This document shows positions 18,735 to 28,924 of a DNA stretch of 64,000 nt, one piece after another. The DNA lies in IMG/VR virus record IMGVR_UViG_3300009128_001768, positions 59,374 to 123,373 of that record, one strand, 5' to 3'. The position numbers and the translations under genes were made by a program. Under the pieces are notes generated by a model, which saw nothing but the letters and a program-made list of their open reading frames with translations, was not told the origin of the DNA and did no database searches. The DNA is from a virus. Every line of letters starts with the position of its first letter. Within the stretch, counting starts at the first letter, position 1.

Positions 18735-21400
18735 TACAAGTCTCCGTACGTAATTGAACCAGCATTTTTGTCAAAGTAAAATCCATGATTTGCCCGCTCT
18801 TCTGTCGGGTCGGCGGTAGCTTGAGATCCTGTGTTCATCAAACGCATCGCCGCTATTAAATTATCTTCAGCTAAAGAGTCCTCGTACGTGCCGAAACGTG
18901 CGTTGTATATCGCACGTACCTCGCTCGGCTTTAAGTCATGATGACTCCACACAGCAAGATCCGATATGATACCCGAGAATGTCTTCACACGAGTGCCGGA
19001 TGTACTCACAATAAGCCCGTAGGAGTTGATGGCGTCTGGAGTTCCATTGCCGGGCGTGTCTTCTGTAATAGGAACAATTCTACCATTGATATACATCGTC
19101 GGGTCAAACAAGAACGGGTAGTCGGAAGTTAAGTACGTAATCGCGAGGTGGACCCATTCTTTCTCGGGGACTGGATTTCTCGATTCCCACTTACCAACCT
19201 GGCTTGTGTAAATTCTCTTAAATGTTAGATAGCCAGTGGTATCGTCAATATAGAGCCTAACATTACCGTTTCCGATTGTAACAATAGACGACTCTTCGTT
19301 CACTCCCGTGTTTATCACTCGTGAGGTAGGAGCATCCCACCAGACCCAAACCGATATAGAACAATATCCACCGCCACTTCCCCAAGATGTGGCCTCCCAG
19401 TCAGCGGCGTTAGAGGAAATTACACGACAAGGATCGTCCCCCCCCCACGCAAATCCAGCGCTTCCTGTCTGGATCAATGCTGATGGAGAAGAGGTGGATG
19501 ACGAAGGACCATCAGGGTCTTGCCACTCAAAGAAGACCGGGTGGTCATACGAGTTTTGCATGGAACCATCTCTACCATTTCCGCTACTGTCCACCACGTC
19601 GCCGGAGGGATCGGTAGCGTATGAGTTGTCTTCATTGAACCTAAACCAAAGAGCAAGCCTATTGGAAGCCGGAAAACGATATCTCATGGCGTGGAAGTCC
19701 GAGTTTGCGAGGTCCATAGAGAATATTGCATCTGTATCGACAAGATCGTAAGGTGCTGACATCCCACTGCTCATTAATTGATTGTTCAAAAATAATACAC
19801 CGTTTGTGGCATCAAATGCTGTCGTGTCAAAAAAAGCAGTGTCAGATTCCTGAGTGATATTTGAGTACGCTCCTACGGGTATCGTCCCCCAATTTAGCGG
19901 AGCATCTAAAAAATGGGCAACTTTTGTATCTGAGGTCTTCCACGTATCAACGATCTGCTTACTTCCGAAGTATGTCTCAGCAGCGCCCCCCGTCAAGCCA
20001 CCTCTCACGGCGTGGCCCTCATAACGATGGTCGGACATGCCCAGTATTTCTGGTCTAACATCTAGCGGCTCAATGATACCATCAAATTCGTGATCGAGCA
20101 ATGAACCAAGATTAAAAAGATGCACAGGCCACATCGTCTCTTCCGATGCTTGCAAATAGGCAACTGGATCGTAGCGTTGCGTCTCGACATAGGGCATGCC
20201 CTGCTGGACGGTCGGTGCCTGTCCGAAATCTAATTTCTCCATATCAAAATCAATACGTTGATTTATTTTCACATCATTTTCGCCGCGCATATCATTTGGG
20301 TCTGGATTCATTTGTAGCGTATCGTCAAAATACGTGTCAGGGAGCTTGTCTCCATTTCGCCATAACGACATTGGAGCGCCCTGTCTGATCCTTGGAAGGA
20401 GGCTTGGGTAGTAGATGCCATCTTTCTGTGCGTCAAGGCCCTGCAGGGACATCTCGTACTGCGAACCGGTAGGAGATAGCCTTTCGCCATAGCCGATGAG
20501 GTCATAATTTCGATACGTATAATAAAAGGAGCCACCGGTGGCGTTATATAGCGCTGTCACATCAGCTTCAGATAATACAACTCCCCAGATCGCAACATCG
20601 GCCATATTTCCGTTGTAATAATTTACAGTTTGTCTCGCACCCACATAAAGAGACTCGGCGGAATTCTCCATCGCAACATAAGATGAAGCAAGAGTAGAAT
20701 CATCAGACAGGGATTGCGCGACGCCATCAATATAAATTGACATGCAGCCCGTCGCATCGCCGCCTGCAGCGATTGTCTCTGCCCCGGTCCCGTCATATGT
20801 CGCGACTATATGGTGCCAGCTACCTCCTGTTAATGAAGCAGCTGGAGTTTGTGCTAGCAGGTTTGCATTTACGCTATCATCACCAACCTTAAATCGTATT
20901 CTAGAATTTCCGTCGCCATTGGCATCATACAAGACCAGCTGGTACTCCAAATTAACACCACTCTGCTCACCTTTGTGGATTATAGTGTCATATGTCAGAG
21001 ATCCGGTTCCAGTACGGTAAACCCAAGCGCTTACAGAAAATGGTGTGTCGGTAGCGCCGTCACCGAACGAAAGCGCAGTTGCATCAGCGGGTACCGCAAC
21101 TGTGACGACGTCAGAAGATCCGTCAAATAAACATGTCCTCATTTGGATATTCGATGACGGTGTTGATATCGAAAAGCTCGGTCGTTCGGTGAGAGCTGCA
21201 AACGAGCCGGGGAGTCCCATTCCGCTTGCATCAGTAATAGAACCAGCAGCGGAAACGTCTTCATTTAACCGCCACCATCCAGCTAATGAACTATGCGCAG
21301 TATATTGTGCAACTGGAGGTGGACCACCAACGTACATCGATGCAGTAAGATTATAATATGCAGTATTATTGACTGGCGTCGTTATGACATATTTTGGCAT
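18734..21400 (-). CDS. LamG-domain virion protein, 888 aa
   Basis: A first LamG domain spans about residues 36-288 (LAGWWRLNEDVS, FSVSAWVYRTG, SWHHIVATYDGTG, MSIYIDGVAQ, MADVAIWGVVLSE). A second spans about residues 583-833 (LALWFRFNEDN, CSISVWVWWD, EWVHLAITYL, ISDLAVWSHHDLKPSE). Both have the WYH..VATYDG-type strand and the terminal DVAIW...L strand diagnostic of the fold. Between them lies a region with NGVLFLNNQLMSSG, resembling the NGQLL motif at the ends of the fibre proteins. The ATG overlaps the TGA of the gene upstream (TGATG), and its own stop overlaps the ATG of the 2398-residue gene. A peripheral baseplate or adhesin role is inferred. Confidence 0.87.
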   Translation of the reverse strand: MPKYVITTPVNNTAYYNLTASMYVGGPPPVAQYTAHSSLAGWWRLNEDVSAAGSITDASGMGLPGSFAALTERPSFSISTPSSNIQMRTCLFDGSSDVVTVAVPADATALSFGDGATDTPFSVSAWVYRTGTGSLTYDTIIHKGEQSGVNLEYQLVLYDANGDGNSRIRFKVGDDSVNANLLAQTPAASLTGGSWHHIVATYDGTGAETIAAGGDATGCMSIYIDGVAQSLSDDSTLASSYVAMENSAESLYVGARQTVNYYNGNMADVAIWGVVLSEADVTALYNATGGSFYYTYRNYDLIGYGERLSPTGSQYEMSLQGLDAQKDGIYYPSLLPRIRQGAPMSLWRNGDKLPDTYFDDTLQMNPDPNDMRGENDVKINQRIDFDMEKLDFGQAPTVQQGMPYVETQRYDPVAYLQASEETMWPVHLFNLGSLLDHEFDGIIEPLDVRPEILGMSDHRYEGHAVRGGLTGGAAETYFGSKQIVDTWKTSDTKVAHFLDAPLNWGTIPVGAYSNITQESDTAFFDTTAFDATNGVLFLNNQLMSSGMSAPYDLVDTDAIFSMDLANSDFHAMRYRFPASNRLALWFRFNEDNSYATDPSGDVVDSSGNGRDGSMQNSYDHPVFFEWQDPDGPSSSTSSPSALIQTGSAGFAWGGDDPCRVISSNAADWEATSWGSGGGYCSISVWVWWDAPTSRVINTGVNEESSIVTIGNGNVRLYIDDTTGYLTFKRIYTSQVGKWESRNPVPEKEWVHLAITYLTSDYPFLFDPTMYINGRIVPITEDTPGNGTPDAINSYGLIVSTSGTRVKTFSGIISDLAVWSHHDLKPSEVRAIYNARFGTYEDSLAEDNLIAAMRLMNTGSQATADPTEERANHGFYFDKNAGSITYGDL

Positions 21401-24400
21401 CAGTACTTCCTCATATCACCAACAAGTTGTCGGAGTAGTATTATCCCCTTAAGATTTCTACGAGTACTCTCGCCGAGATATACATCACCAGAACCATACG
21501 CGACCTTCGGTCGCTCGAGGCCATGGCCCTCAATTATAAAATTGAACCCCAGATAATTTGTCTTTCGAGGAATAAGGCTCTCAATAATCACATCAAATGA
21601 ATCATCAAGCCATCTAAAGAAATCAAACAGCTTTTTGTAATTAATGGACTCTGTTAAGCGATTAAAATATATTTTTCTTAATCTAGCAAGATCTGGATAC
21701 TCTTCTGCAAACATCAGCTCTGGGGCGCCTAACGCGAGATCAAGTGCGTCGAGAGTCGCATAGATGTTCATTATGTCTTCGTCAAGGGCTTGCATTATAG
21801 AAAATTCAATCATAAACCGGGTGTCATCAACTGGTTCAGCGGATTTAACGATCTCATAAACTGGGGCTGGATTACCGCCCAGCTCAAAAAGATTTTTTCC
21901 TTGAGTGAACCCGGCCACTCGAACCTTATTCTGTTCTGGCATCTCATCGTAATTTGGGGATAAAAAGCTAAAATCAAAACGCTCGGGCTGTATAATACGT
22001 TTTTTGGCTTCAAATCCAAATGCCGTTGCGCCGCTAGCATTGCCACCGGCGGAAACAGGATTGAAGTTTTGCGAAAAATCAACCAGCGGTAAAGTACCCA
22101 ATTCATTGCTTTCTGTGCTAGGCTGATCTGTCGAAACATCAATACGAAGCTTCTCAAATGAACCCGTTACATCTGACGAAAAGCCAAAGTTAACAAGCGG
22201 GTCCTTCACGCCAAGCGACTTGAAATTTAAAATATGTTCTTTCGATTCATCTTCATCGAGCGCTTTTGACCAGAACCTGCAATGCCCCCAAAGGCCGTCA
22301 AAACGAGTTGTTCTTGCAGTGTTGCTTATAGCACTATCGTTTAATTGGTAAAAGCCGGTGCCAGTGTGGATATTTTGAGTACCAACCACTATAAACGAGC
22401 CGCTAGCATTAAGGATCGGATCAGACACTGCATTTTTTCGTTGAAATAAATTTTCACCGGGAAGATCAGAATAATCGTTTTCAGCAAAGTGCGAAGAAGT
22501 TACATAATACTCAGAAACGTCTCCATACTCTTGGCGGCCAGCTCTTATAAAATAGCTCGAAGACACATACGATCCAGCATGCTCTGATCGAATTCGACCA
22601 CAAGAAATATACCAAGTTTTGCCATCAAAAATATCGGCGCCGGTTAACGGAAGAGCAAGCAAAGGTGCTGATGAATTGAAACCTGGTCGACAATACAATG
22701 TGAGCTGCTCGCCTGTTTTCTCGGCGTATACAGCACGAGATATTGGCGGAGTCGCAACGAGGTTCAGTAATACCCTGTGAGAATTATCAGCAGCGCTGGG
22801 ATTACCCTCGTCCTCTGACGCAGTTACGTGGAGGCGAAATAAGCTCTGGTTCCAGGTGATGTCTCGCGCCATTGGAAACTTCACTCGAGTTTCGATCGTC
22901 CAGCTGCCTGACGTTAATAAGCCGTCTCGGGCGGCGTCTGAATATGTACCTCCGTCGGGATGTGCAACAAAATCGCCTGATATGTTCGGGTATCCCCTCT
23001 CAACACGTGATGCAGACAGAAACACGCTTTGCACGGCTGGCTTCACGCTATAAAAACCATGCGCATCTTCAACACCCGTCATATTCGCCATACTCCCAGA
23101 AAAATCTAGTAACGTAGACACTTCTGTTGCTTTTTCTCTTGCAAGACCCAAGCGTTGTGTCGAAGTGCCACCATATTCGACAAATCTGAATATGCGATTG
23201 GGGTCTATACCAGAGGCCCTAAAGACAGCCTTCATGGCATGTTTTGTACCTTTCGAAATTATAATTTCGCGGATGTTCGTTAAAAGACGTCGCCAAATCT
23301 CGTTTTGAACAAACTGCAGACTTTTTGTTATCTTCCCATCAACAATTTCTTCGCCAGCAAAAAATTGATTCATTTTTGCGTTTCTAAACATATTTGGCAG
23401 CTCGATACCATAATGATGCGCCAGAACTGGTAAAAATTGATCAGCAATTGATTCTTCTGTATCATATTCTGCGAACACTAAATTACTAGCATGATCAAGC
23501 ATCGATTTGATCAAGTCAAACTCTCTTGCCCACACAAAAAGAAGCGAAGAAATAATCTGGGGTTGTCCCAACTGCGCGCCGCCAGGTGCGCTGTAGTCGA
23601 CGGAAGTAGTTGATGATAAGCCGTCCATCAACGAACCATCAGGGTCAGACGACACATCAAGCGTCGCCGCGGCCTCTGCCAAATAATGTTCTGGAATCAA
23701 CTTTGTAATTAAGTTAGGATTGTTTGTATCGTATGATGAGGCAGTCAATAATAATTGTTCGTTGAGCGTTAATACGGTGGGGTACGATGGAAAAAGCACA
23801 GGATGCTTTACAGACGCCTCAAATAGCATTGGCGGAATGTTATCAGTATCAACAGTCCGCATCGAAGCGGCAAAATTGCTTATCCGTGAATGTAAGCTCA
23901 TCCCAGAGTGGTCTAAAACAACATCGTTGTTCGTATACGATCCTGTTGGTTCATTAAAACGTAATGACAGCCTAAGACCGTCTTTCGCGAACATCGTTCG
24001 CTGGTTGTAATACTCTATGTCTTCCGTAGTACGTACATCAGAAAACACTCTGAATTCGTCAATGGATCCGCTAAATGTTTCAGCTGGAATAAATTCTGAC
24101 CCTCCCAGTTGTAATGTGCTACCAGTCGCTATAAAAAAAGAGGCTCCGCGGGTAGACAACGATCCAAACTTAAAGCGTCGAGACTTAGCTGTTATCGCAG
24201 AACTGCTCATTATAGCTGCAAATTTCTTGCCTGGCCTCTTGTCATAAACGAAATTTAGAAAATGAAATTGGTCTTTTGGTAAAGAATAAGATGCAGAAAT
24301 ATGATCAGACCCGCTAATGACAGCAAAGTTTATATTAGCAGCCGATGCATCGCCTGAATCTAGAAAGGCAGCATAGCCCACCCCTCCATCACTCATATGA

Positions 24401-24975
24401 CTAAAAATTATCTGATTATCATTCGCTATGGGAGGCAAAAAAAGACGACACTCTACCGAAAAAGAGCGATCTAAAGGATCTAATATTGTTTTTGCAGAGC
24501 GGATTCTAGAAAGTGCTGGAAAAAGAACACCTGCTCTATCTTTTATTTCGATATATTGCTTTAAAGAACTTGAGAAGGTGAGATACCCAGTATAGCTTGG
24601 GAAAGAATCTAAGACATGTTTCTCAAATCCTGTCAGGTCATCCAAGAAGTCTTCATACTCCTCACGCGTTCCGTCGAACGGAAATTGATTTATTATCTTC
24701 TCAAATGCGATATTAACGTTTGATTCAGCAGAAGCAAAAAATGTATGGTTTTCAAATTTTGAAAAATCTAATGGAAGCTGCTGAGATGACTTAAGGGGTG
24801 ATCCCGGAGGGTCATATCGAAACGAACCTGTTGTAGAGGACGGTGCAGATCCAGAAAGCGAGGCGGCGCTCTGGTGCTTTAACACCCCCGAAGAGTCTGT
24901 ATACCTTCGGATCACCTGCGGGGTGAAAAGTCGCTGGTTTTCAAAAACCCGCCTTATCTTGGGTCCCTTAGCCAT
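21400..24975 (-). CDS. Baseplate-type protein with LamG regions and gpI-like segment, 1191 aa
   Basis: The N-terminus (KIRRVFENQRLFTPQVIRRY) is followed by a LamG-like region at about residues 145-320 (FSVECRLFLPP, FHFLNFVYDK, GSIDEFRVFSD). A second LamG-like region lies at about 690-905 (SWTIETRVKFP, LWGHCRFWSKALDEDE). Between them, at about 475-590, sits a helical stretch with SLLFVWAREFDLIK, LPVLAHHYGIELP, then RLLTNIREIIISKGTKHAMK. The KGT..A......G pattern recalls P2 gpI-type baseplate proteins. The gene follows the gp25-like and gp6/J-like genes, as gpI does in P2, which supports this reading. It may link the wedge to the adhesins. The LamG call is firm; the gpI link is tentative. Confidence 0.75.
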   Translation of the reverse strand: MAKGPKIRRVFENQRLFTPQVIRRYTDSSGVLKHQSAASLSGSAPSSTTGSFRYDPPGSPLKSSQQLPLDFSKFENHTFFASAESNVNIAFEKIINQFPFDGTREEYEDFLDDLTGFEKHVLDSFPSYTGYLTFSSSLKQYIEIKDRAGVLFPALSRIRSAKTILDPLDRSFSVECRLFLPPIANDNQIIFSHMSDGGVGYAAFLDSGDASAANINFAVISGSDHISASYSLPKDQFHFLNFVYDKRPGKKFAAIMSSSAITAKSRRFKFGSLSTRGASFFIATGSTLQLGGSEFIPAETFSGSIDEFRVFSDVRTTEDIEYYNQRTMFAKDGLRLSLRFNEPTGSYTNNDVVLDHSGMSLHSRISNFAASMRTVDTDNIPPMLFEASVKHPVLFPSYPTVLTLNEQLLLTASSYDTNNPNLITKLIPEHYLAEAAATLDVSSDPDGSLMDGLSSTTSVDYSAPGGAQLGQPQIISSLLFVWAREFDLIKSMLDHASNLVFAEYDTEESIADQFLPVLAHHYGIELPNMFRNAKMNQFFAGEEIVDGKITKSLQFVQNEIWRRLLTNIREIIISKGTKHAMKAVFRASGIDPNRIFRFVEYGGTSTQRLGLAREKATEVSTLLDFSGSMANMTGVEDAHGFYSVKPAVQSVFLSASRVERGYPNISGDFVAHPDGGTYSDAARDGLLTSGSWTIETRVKFPMARDITWNQSLFRLHVTASEDEGNPSAADNSHRVLLNLVATPPISRAVYAEKTGEQLTLYCRPGFNSSAPLLALPLTGADIFDGKTWYISCGRIRSEHAGSYVSSSYFIRAGRQEYGDVSEYYVTSSHFAENDYSDLPGENLFQRKNAVSDPILNASGSFIVVGTQNIHTGTGFYQLNDSAISNTARTTRFDGLWGHCRFWSKALDEDESKEHILNFKSLGVKDPLVNFGFSSDVTGSFEKLRIDVSTDQPSTESNELGTLPLVDFSQNFNPVSAGGNASGATAFGFEAKKRIIQPERFDFSFLSPNYDEMPEQNKVRVAGFTQGKNLFELGGNPAPVYEIVKSAEPVDDTRFMIEFSIMQALDEDIMNIYATLDALDLALGAPELMFAEEYPDLARLRKIYFNRLTESINYKKLFDFFRWLDDSFDVIIESLIPRKTNYLGFNFIIEGHGLERPKVAYGSGDVYLGESTRRNLKGIILLRQLVGDMRKY

Positions 24976-26528
24976 TAAGAAACAACCTTAAAAGAAATAT
25001 CCCTAAGCTCCACAATTTCCGAAACCCCGCTATCCTTCACAAGCAAGTCTATAGTATAGCTTCTATTTAATGGAAGACCAGCAGTTAATAAATCAATATA
25101 CATTCCAGCAGCATCAGTACAAAGCCTTGTCGAATCCGTTACGTCATCGAATGGTATAATAACCGTATTCGTTTCAATATCTCTTATCCTATAATATACT
25201 CTATCAACCACAGCTGTCTTTAATTTTCGTGGTAGCTTGTAAGCTTTGTCTTTTAATTGCGCGTCGATATCTTCTATAAAGAGACGAATTTTCGCGGTCG
25301 AGTATTGCTTATACTCTGGCTGCGCATTCAGCGCAGAGAACACCAAGCTTCTATTAACAAAATTATCAGTTCCGACTGCGGACTTCTTCACTGTAATAGA
25401 ACTTGTCAGATATCCAATAGTTCTATCGATAGAAGACCAAATCTCTTTCAAGACAAGCTCATCCTGACTTCTCAAGGTCTTAAAAAATGTAGAATCAAAC
25501 CTGTTAAGGGAAAATGAGGCAGAGTACACTCCAGTCATTCCCGCACCAGTTGCGGACCCGGTATGTTGAGATCCTGTTACAAAAATTGATTTAGCAGTTG
25601 GTCCAGACCCACTGATCAACGTCAGTAGTATGCAATTCTGACCTGTCAGTGCCGTATCAGATGCACCAGATCTAATGTTAGTTGCAGTTCCCCCAACAAT
25701 ATTTTTTAGGAACAAGCTCGCAGTAGAATTAAATATGAAGCTTTGATGACTGTCTTTTATGGTATTATTCCATGTTACAAGAATTCGGGGTGCCAATATT
25801 TTGTTTCTAACGTGGCGAGAGGCGAACCTTTTAGCGAACCTTGTTTTTGAATCTGTTTCGTATGACCCGCTAAAAGAAATTCTAAAGCCGTGGTTTGATA
25901 AATCACCAGCCAATGATGAAGAAACAACCTTTGTTACGTCAAGTGATATTTTCCCAGGCCCATCACTGAAATATTGAGACGCTCCGAAGTCAGTTATGGA
26001 AGATCCCAGGACGCCAGTTGTGATATAATCAATTCCCGAATCCCCCATAAACCCAGCTTTACCAGAGCCCGACAGACTCCATAATACCGGTGAGCCGGAA
26101 GAAGAATAGGATGCCGTCAAAAAATTTGCGGCGTCGACATCTAGAAAGCGGTTAACATCACGACCAGAGCCTTCAGAAAAAGCTTTAGCCAGTGGATAAG
26201 CAACAACCCAAAAATTTCTAGGAACTGGTGATCCTGTTTCTACCTCAGTTAATTCAAGCGTTGCTCTGAAGCTCGAGTTCGTAAAATCTAGAGAAGAACT
26301 CGCGAGTGTGGATAGCGTGCTGTAATCGAATTTTACTAATAAGCGTGACAGCTCACTAACAGATGACGTAACCCTAGTAGACCCAGAAGTATACGTAGAC
26401 TCATCGTAGAGCTTAAACAAATCCAGTGTACCAGCCCTTCCAACATTCGTGTCGGTGGCTCTAAAACTATTATCAATAATTTTATTTGTGATGTATGTAT
26501 CAGCGCTAGCCGTTAAGATATAAAACAT
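24975..26528 (-). CDS. Virion protein with DNRLRE-like N-terminal domain, 517 aa
   Basis: The opening LTASADTYITNKIIDN ... TNVGRAGTLDLFKLYDE, then SRLLVKFDYS, a RATLELTEVETG strand and FSEGSGRDVNRFLDVD, matches the general layout of DNRLRE-type beta-sandwich domains. These occur in phage virion proteins and surface proteins. The C-terminal half, ending in a jelly-roll-like segment (NRSYTIDLLVKDSG ... ISFKVVS), is not recognised. It lies seven bases after the gp6-like gene and its TAA overlaps the ATG of the 1191-residue gene (TAATG). The ATG has a Shine-Dalgarno AAGGTGA. A structural part of the baseplate periphery is likely. Confidence 0.72.
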   Translation of the reverse strand: MFYILTASADTYITNKIIDNSFRATDTNVGRAGTLDLFKLYDESTYTSGSTRVTSSVSELSRLLVKFDYSTLSTLASSSLDFTNSSFRATLELTEVETGSPVPRNFWVVAYPLAKAFSEGSGRDVNRFLDVDAANFLTASYSSSGSPVLWSLSGSGKAGFMGDSGIDYITTGVLGSSITDFGASQYFSDGPGKISLDVTKVVSSSLAGDLSNHGFRISFSGSYETDSKTRFAKRFASRHVRNKILAPRILVTWNNTIKDSHQSFIFNSTASLFLKNIVGGTATNIRSGASDTALTGQNCILLTLISGSGPTAKSIFVTGSQHTGSATGAGMTGVYSASFSLNRFDSTFFKTLRSQDELVLKEIWSSIDRTIGYLTSSITVKKSAVGTDNFVNRSLVFSALNAQPEYKQYSTAKIRLFIEDIDAQLKDKAYKLPRKLKTAVVDRVYYRIRDIETNTVIIPFDDVTDSTRLCTDAAGMYIDLLTAGLPLNRSYTIDLLVKDSGVSEIVELRDISFKVVS

Positions 26529-26535
26529 GTTGAAA

Positions 26536-28380
26536 TCACCTTACGGAAATCTTGATATCGGTATCTGGATATTTTAATTCAAAGATTGAACCATCTGGCC
26601 CTATTACCATTTGTTGAAATGTGTTCGCGTCGACGTTGAACGATACATCGCTATAAACTCTTTCCTCTACAGTCCCCGTAACATTCGTTACTTTGAGATC
26701 GACCAATGAAATTACTCCTTGCGTGTTCAGTACTACATTCGTAATATCCGACAACGCTATTGGCATATCAATTTGGAAGTTTTTTGTGTCTAATATTCTT
26801 GTCAAAGCCTTGATACACGACTGGGCGACTTGTGTCTTGTTTGATGTTGGATGCGCAACTATTTCCAAGCTTACAGCAAAATTAACAACTTGCGCATCTA
26901 AAATATCAAATGCATCACTTACGGCCCGAAATTCGTTTAGATATTTCCGTAGGTTCTTCTTTAGCGTATCTGGAGTTAGGCCCAGCTTTTTATCTTTGTC
27001 TCGAGACACAACAAATATCTGTGATGCCAATGAATTAATTGGGTTCGGACGAACACCAACACGGTACACTCTCCCAAATTTATTGGGTAAAGTGTATATT
27101 CTAGAAACCAAATCTTCTTTCGTGATAATTCTGTTCTGCGCTTGTCGGGAGGCAGGAATCTGAACTCGAAGTTCTTCTAGCGTAGGGGCGTTATCAGCAC
27201 CGGAAGCGGGATCGTCATTCAGCACATCCACTGACGCTCGGACTGCAGCTGCACCAGATGCCGGCGCCCTGCTATCAAACGTCAGTATTAGCGAGTCGAC
27301 AGTCTTAATTGTCGATGCAGCAACATTATGGTTCAATCCACCGCCGAAACGATACGTAATTTTTAGTGTAGTATTCTTTGGTGCTATACCAAGAGTGTGA
27401 GTTTGAAGCAACGAATTGGGGTCAATCGTAAATTTACCAAACGTCTTCTTACCATATAGCGGCAACGCTAGTTCAGCAGGGTCCGGAACAATATCATTGT
27501 CCAGCGTTGAGGCATCACCGGCGCCGAACCTTAATTTAGTTAATTTTGTGTTGTAATCATAAGTCGTTGTGAATCTGTAGGGCGCAGGAATTATTTCAAT
27601 ATTATTAGGAACTTGATCAGCATCTTCAGTAGTATTTGCAACCACCTCAAAAACGGTGTCTTGTGTTAGGTTGTTCACTTCATAGTACACGTTCTCTTCT
27701 ACATCTTTCACGCTTATTATTTCTGTTATATTTTCAGACGCTAATGTTAGTGTTCTATAGGGTTTATGAACATTTGGAATTTTTATCGACTCCGTTTTTT
27801 CTTCACCAGAAAGACAAATTCCTAACCTAGTAACAACATAACTGACTGGATTCCCAGAGTCATCGGCCTCTACAAGGACTGCATTGTAAAGATAGTTTCC
27901 GAGATAATCTTTCTCTGTAAAATCCAGATCTTCTACCAGAGAAAATGGAACACCCTTAGCAGAGGCTAGCCTTGTACCCTGTCCAACTTTTGGTAGCAGC
28001 GTTGGAGAAGGCTCATACTCGCTACCCACAAGCTCGGCTGGGATTTCAAAATAAAATGTAACCCCGCAAACAGCCGGCGCTGCGCCCCGGACTTTAACAC
28101 CCGCGCTTTTTAAGTGTTTTTGTACATTTTTGCTCTCGATGGCAGTAGCCCAATTCAATTCGTTAAATTGGTGGTCCAAATAAAACGCCATCGAATCACC
28201 GACAAACGCAGCCATATCAAGCAGCAACCCTCCTAAGCTAGCTTCAGTGAAATCTCTTATCTTATCAGGAAAGTAAACCCTCGCATGCGTTAATAATTCT
28301 GCTCGAAAAGAATTGAAATCTTTTGCAAGATAACTTCGCTGTAATTCTTTCTTAAGGTCTTTTTTGATGTCTGATGCCAT
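26536..28380 (-). CDS. Baseplate wedge protein, T4 gp6 / baseplate J-like
   Basis: The N-terminus (DIKKDLKKELQRSYL, DFNSFRAELLTHARVYFPDKI, FTEASLGGLLLDMAAFVGD) is characteristic of gp6/J-type wedge proteins of contractile tails. The middle carries the J-like features ELRVQIPASRQAQNRIITKEDLVSRIY and PNKFGRVYRVGVRP, and the C-terminal half is a mixed alpha/beta domain. The length of about 614 residues is close to T4 gp6. An ATG at 28380 is preferred to the in-frame TTG at 28386 because it begins MASDIKKDLK. Either start couples it to the TGA of the gp25-like gene. It should form the wedge ring around the hub and drive sheath contraction. Confidence 0.85.
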   Translation of the reverse strand: MASDIKKDLKKELQRSYLAKDFNSFRAELLTHARVYFPDKIRDFTEASLGGLLLDMAAFVGDSMAFYLDHQFNELNWATAIESKNVQKHLKSAGVKVRGAAPAVCGVTFYFEIPAELVGSEYEPSPTLLPKVGQGTRLASAKGVPFSLVEDLDFTEKDYLGNYLYNAVLVEADDSGNPVSYVVTRLGICLSGEEKTESIKIPNVHKPYRTLTLASENITEIISVKDVEENVYYEVNNLTQDTVFEVVANTTEDADQVPNNIEIIPAPYRFTTTYDYNTKLTKLRFGAGDASTLDNDIVPDPAELALPLYGKKTFGKFTIDPNSLLQTHTLGIAPKNTTLKITYRFGGGLNHNVAASTIKTVDSLILTFDSRAPASGAAAVRASVDVLNDDPASGADNAPTLEELRVQIPASRQAQNRIITKEDLVSRIYTLPNKFGRVYRVGVRPNPINSLASQIFVVSRDKDKKLGLTPDTLKKNLRKYLNEFRAVSDAFDILDAQVVNFAVSLEIVAHPTSNKTQVAQSCIKALTRILDTKNFQIDMPIALSDITNVVLNTQGVISLVDLKVTNVTGTVEERVYSDVSFNVDANTFQQMVIGPDGSIFELKYPDTDIKISVR

Positions 28381-28382
28381 TG

Positions 28383-28880
28383 TCAACTCGCGCTATAGAT
28401 TATTACTTCAAGAATCCTGTTCTGGACGTTTAACTTCGGAACACTATAAGTGATTCTAACACCGACTTTTGCGACGTTCTTGTTGTCAAAATACTCAGTA
28501 ATGGGTTCGAATGTGGATGGAATCACATAGGGCATGTATTTACCGACGGCGCGACTTATCCTATTTATCGCCTCAGTTTGCCCATCTTCGCTTTGAAGCT
28601 CAAACGACAACTCCATTAAGTTCGCACCGAAATCAGGAAACCCCAACCGTTCACCGTGATTTGTGAGGATTAAGTTCTTAAAATTATCGCTAACTTGATC
28701 AGCCATAGAATAATTCATTTTAATAAACTCAGTTCCCTCCGACGACAGCGCCACGGGGGTTTTAATCCCAAAAGCTATATTCCTTTTTTGCTCTTTCTGT
28801 CGAAGCTTCCGGGCCTCGGCTTGTTCACCAACAGACCTAAAAGAGTAAACTTGTCTATCTCCTAATTTCGTTAACGCCAT
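28383..28880 (-). CDS. Baseplate wedge protein, gp25/gpW family
   Basis: The 165-residue protein has the compact gpW/gp25 fold pattern: VSDNFKNLILTNHGERLGFPDFGANLMEL (in pieces: NFKNLILTNHGERL, FPDFGANLMELSFE), a regulatory helix, then EAINRISRAVGKYMPYV and a final beta strand pair. T4 gp25 and P2 gpW nucleate the sheath at the baseplate. It is directly upstream of and overlaps the gp6-like gene, as in most contractile phages. The N-terminal 45 residues are a charged extension. Little doubt about the family. Confidence 0.9.
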   Translation of the reverse strand: MALTKLGDRQVYSFRSVGEQAEARKLRQKEQKRNIAFGIKTPVALSSEGTEFIKMNYSMADQVSDNFKNLILTNHGERLGFPDFGANLMELSFELQSEDGQTEAINRISRAVGKYMPYVIPSTFEPITEYFDNKNVAKVGVRITYSVPKLNVQNRILEVIIYSAS

Positions 28881-28924
28881 ACAACCACCTGGGGTTAATT
28901 ATCAACTTCTATAAATTCACCACG

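Noticed and set aside
26693-27163. 156-residue plus-strand open frame
   Set aside because: It overlaps the well-supported gp6-like wedge gene on the opposite strand and carries no recognisable motif.
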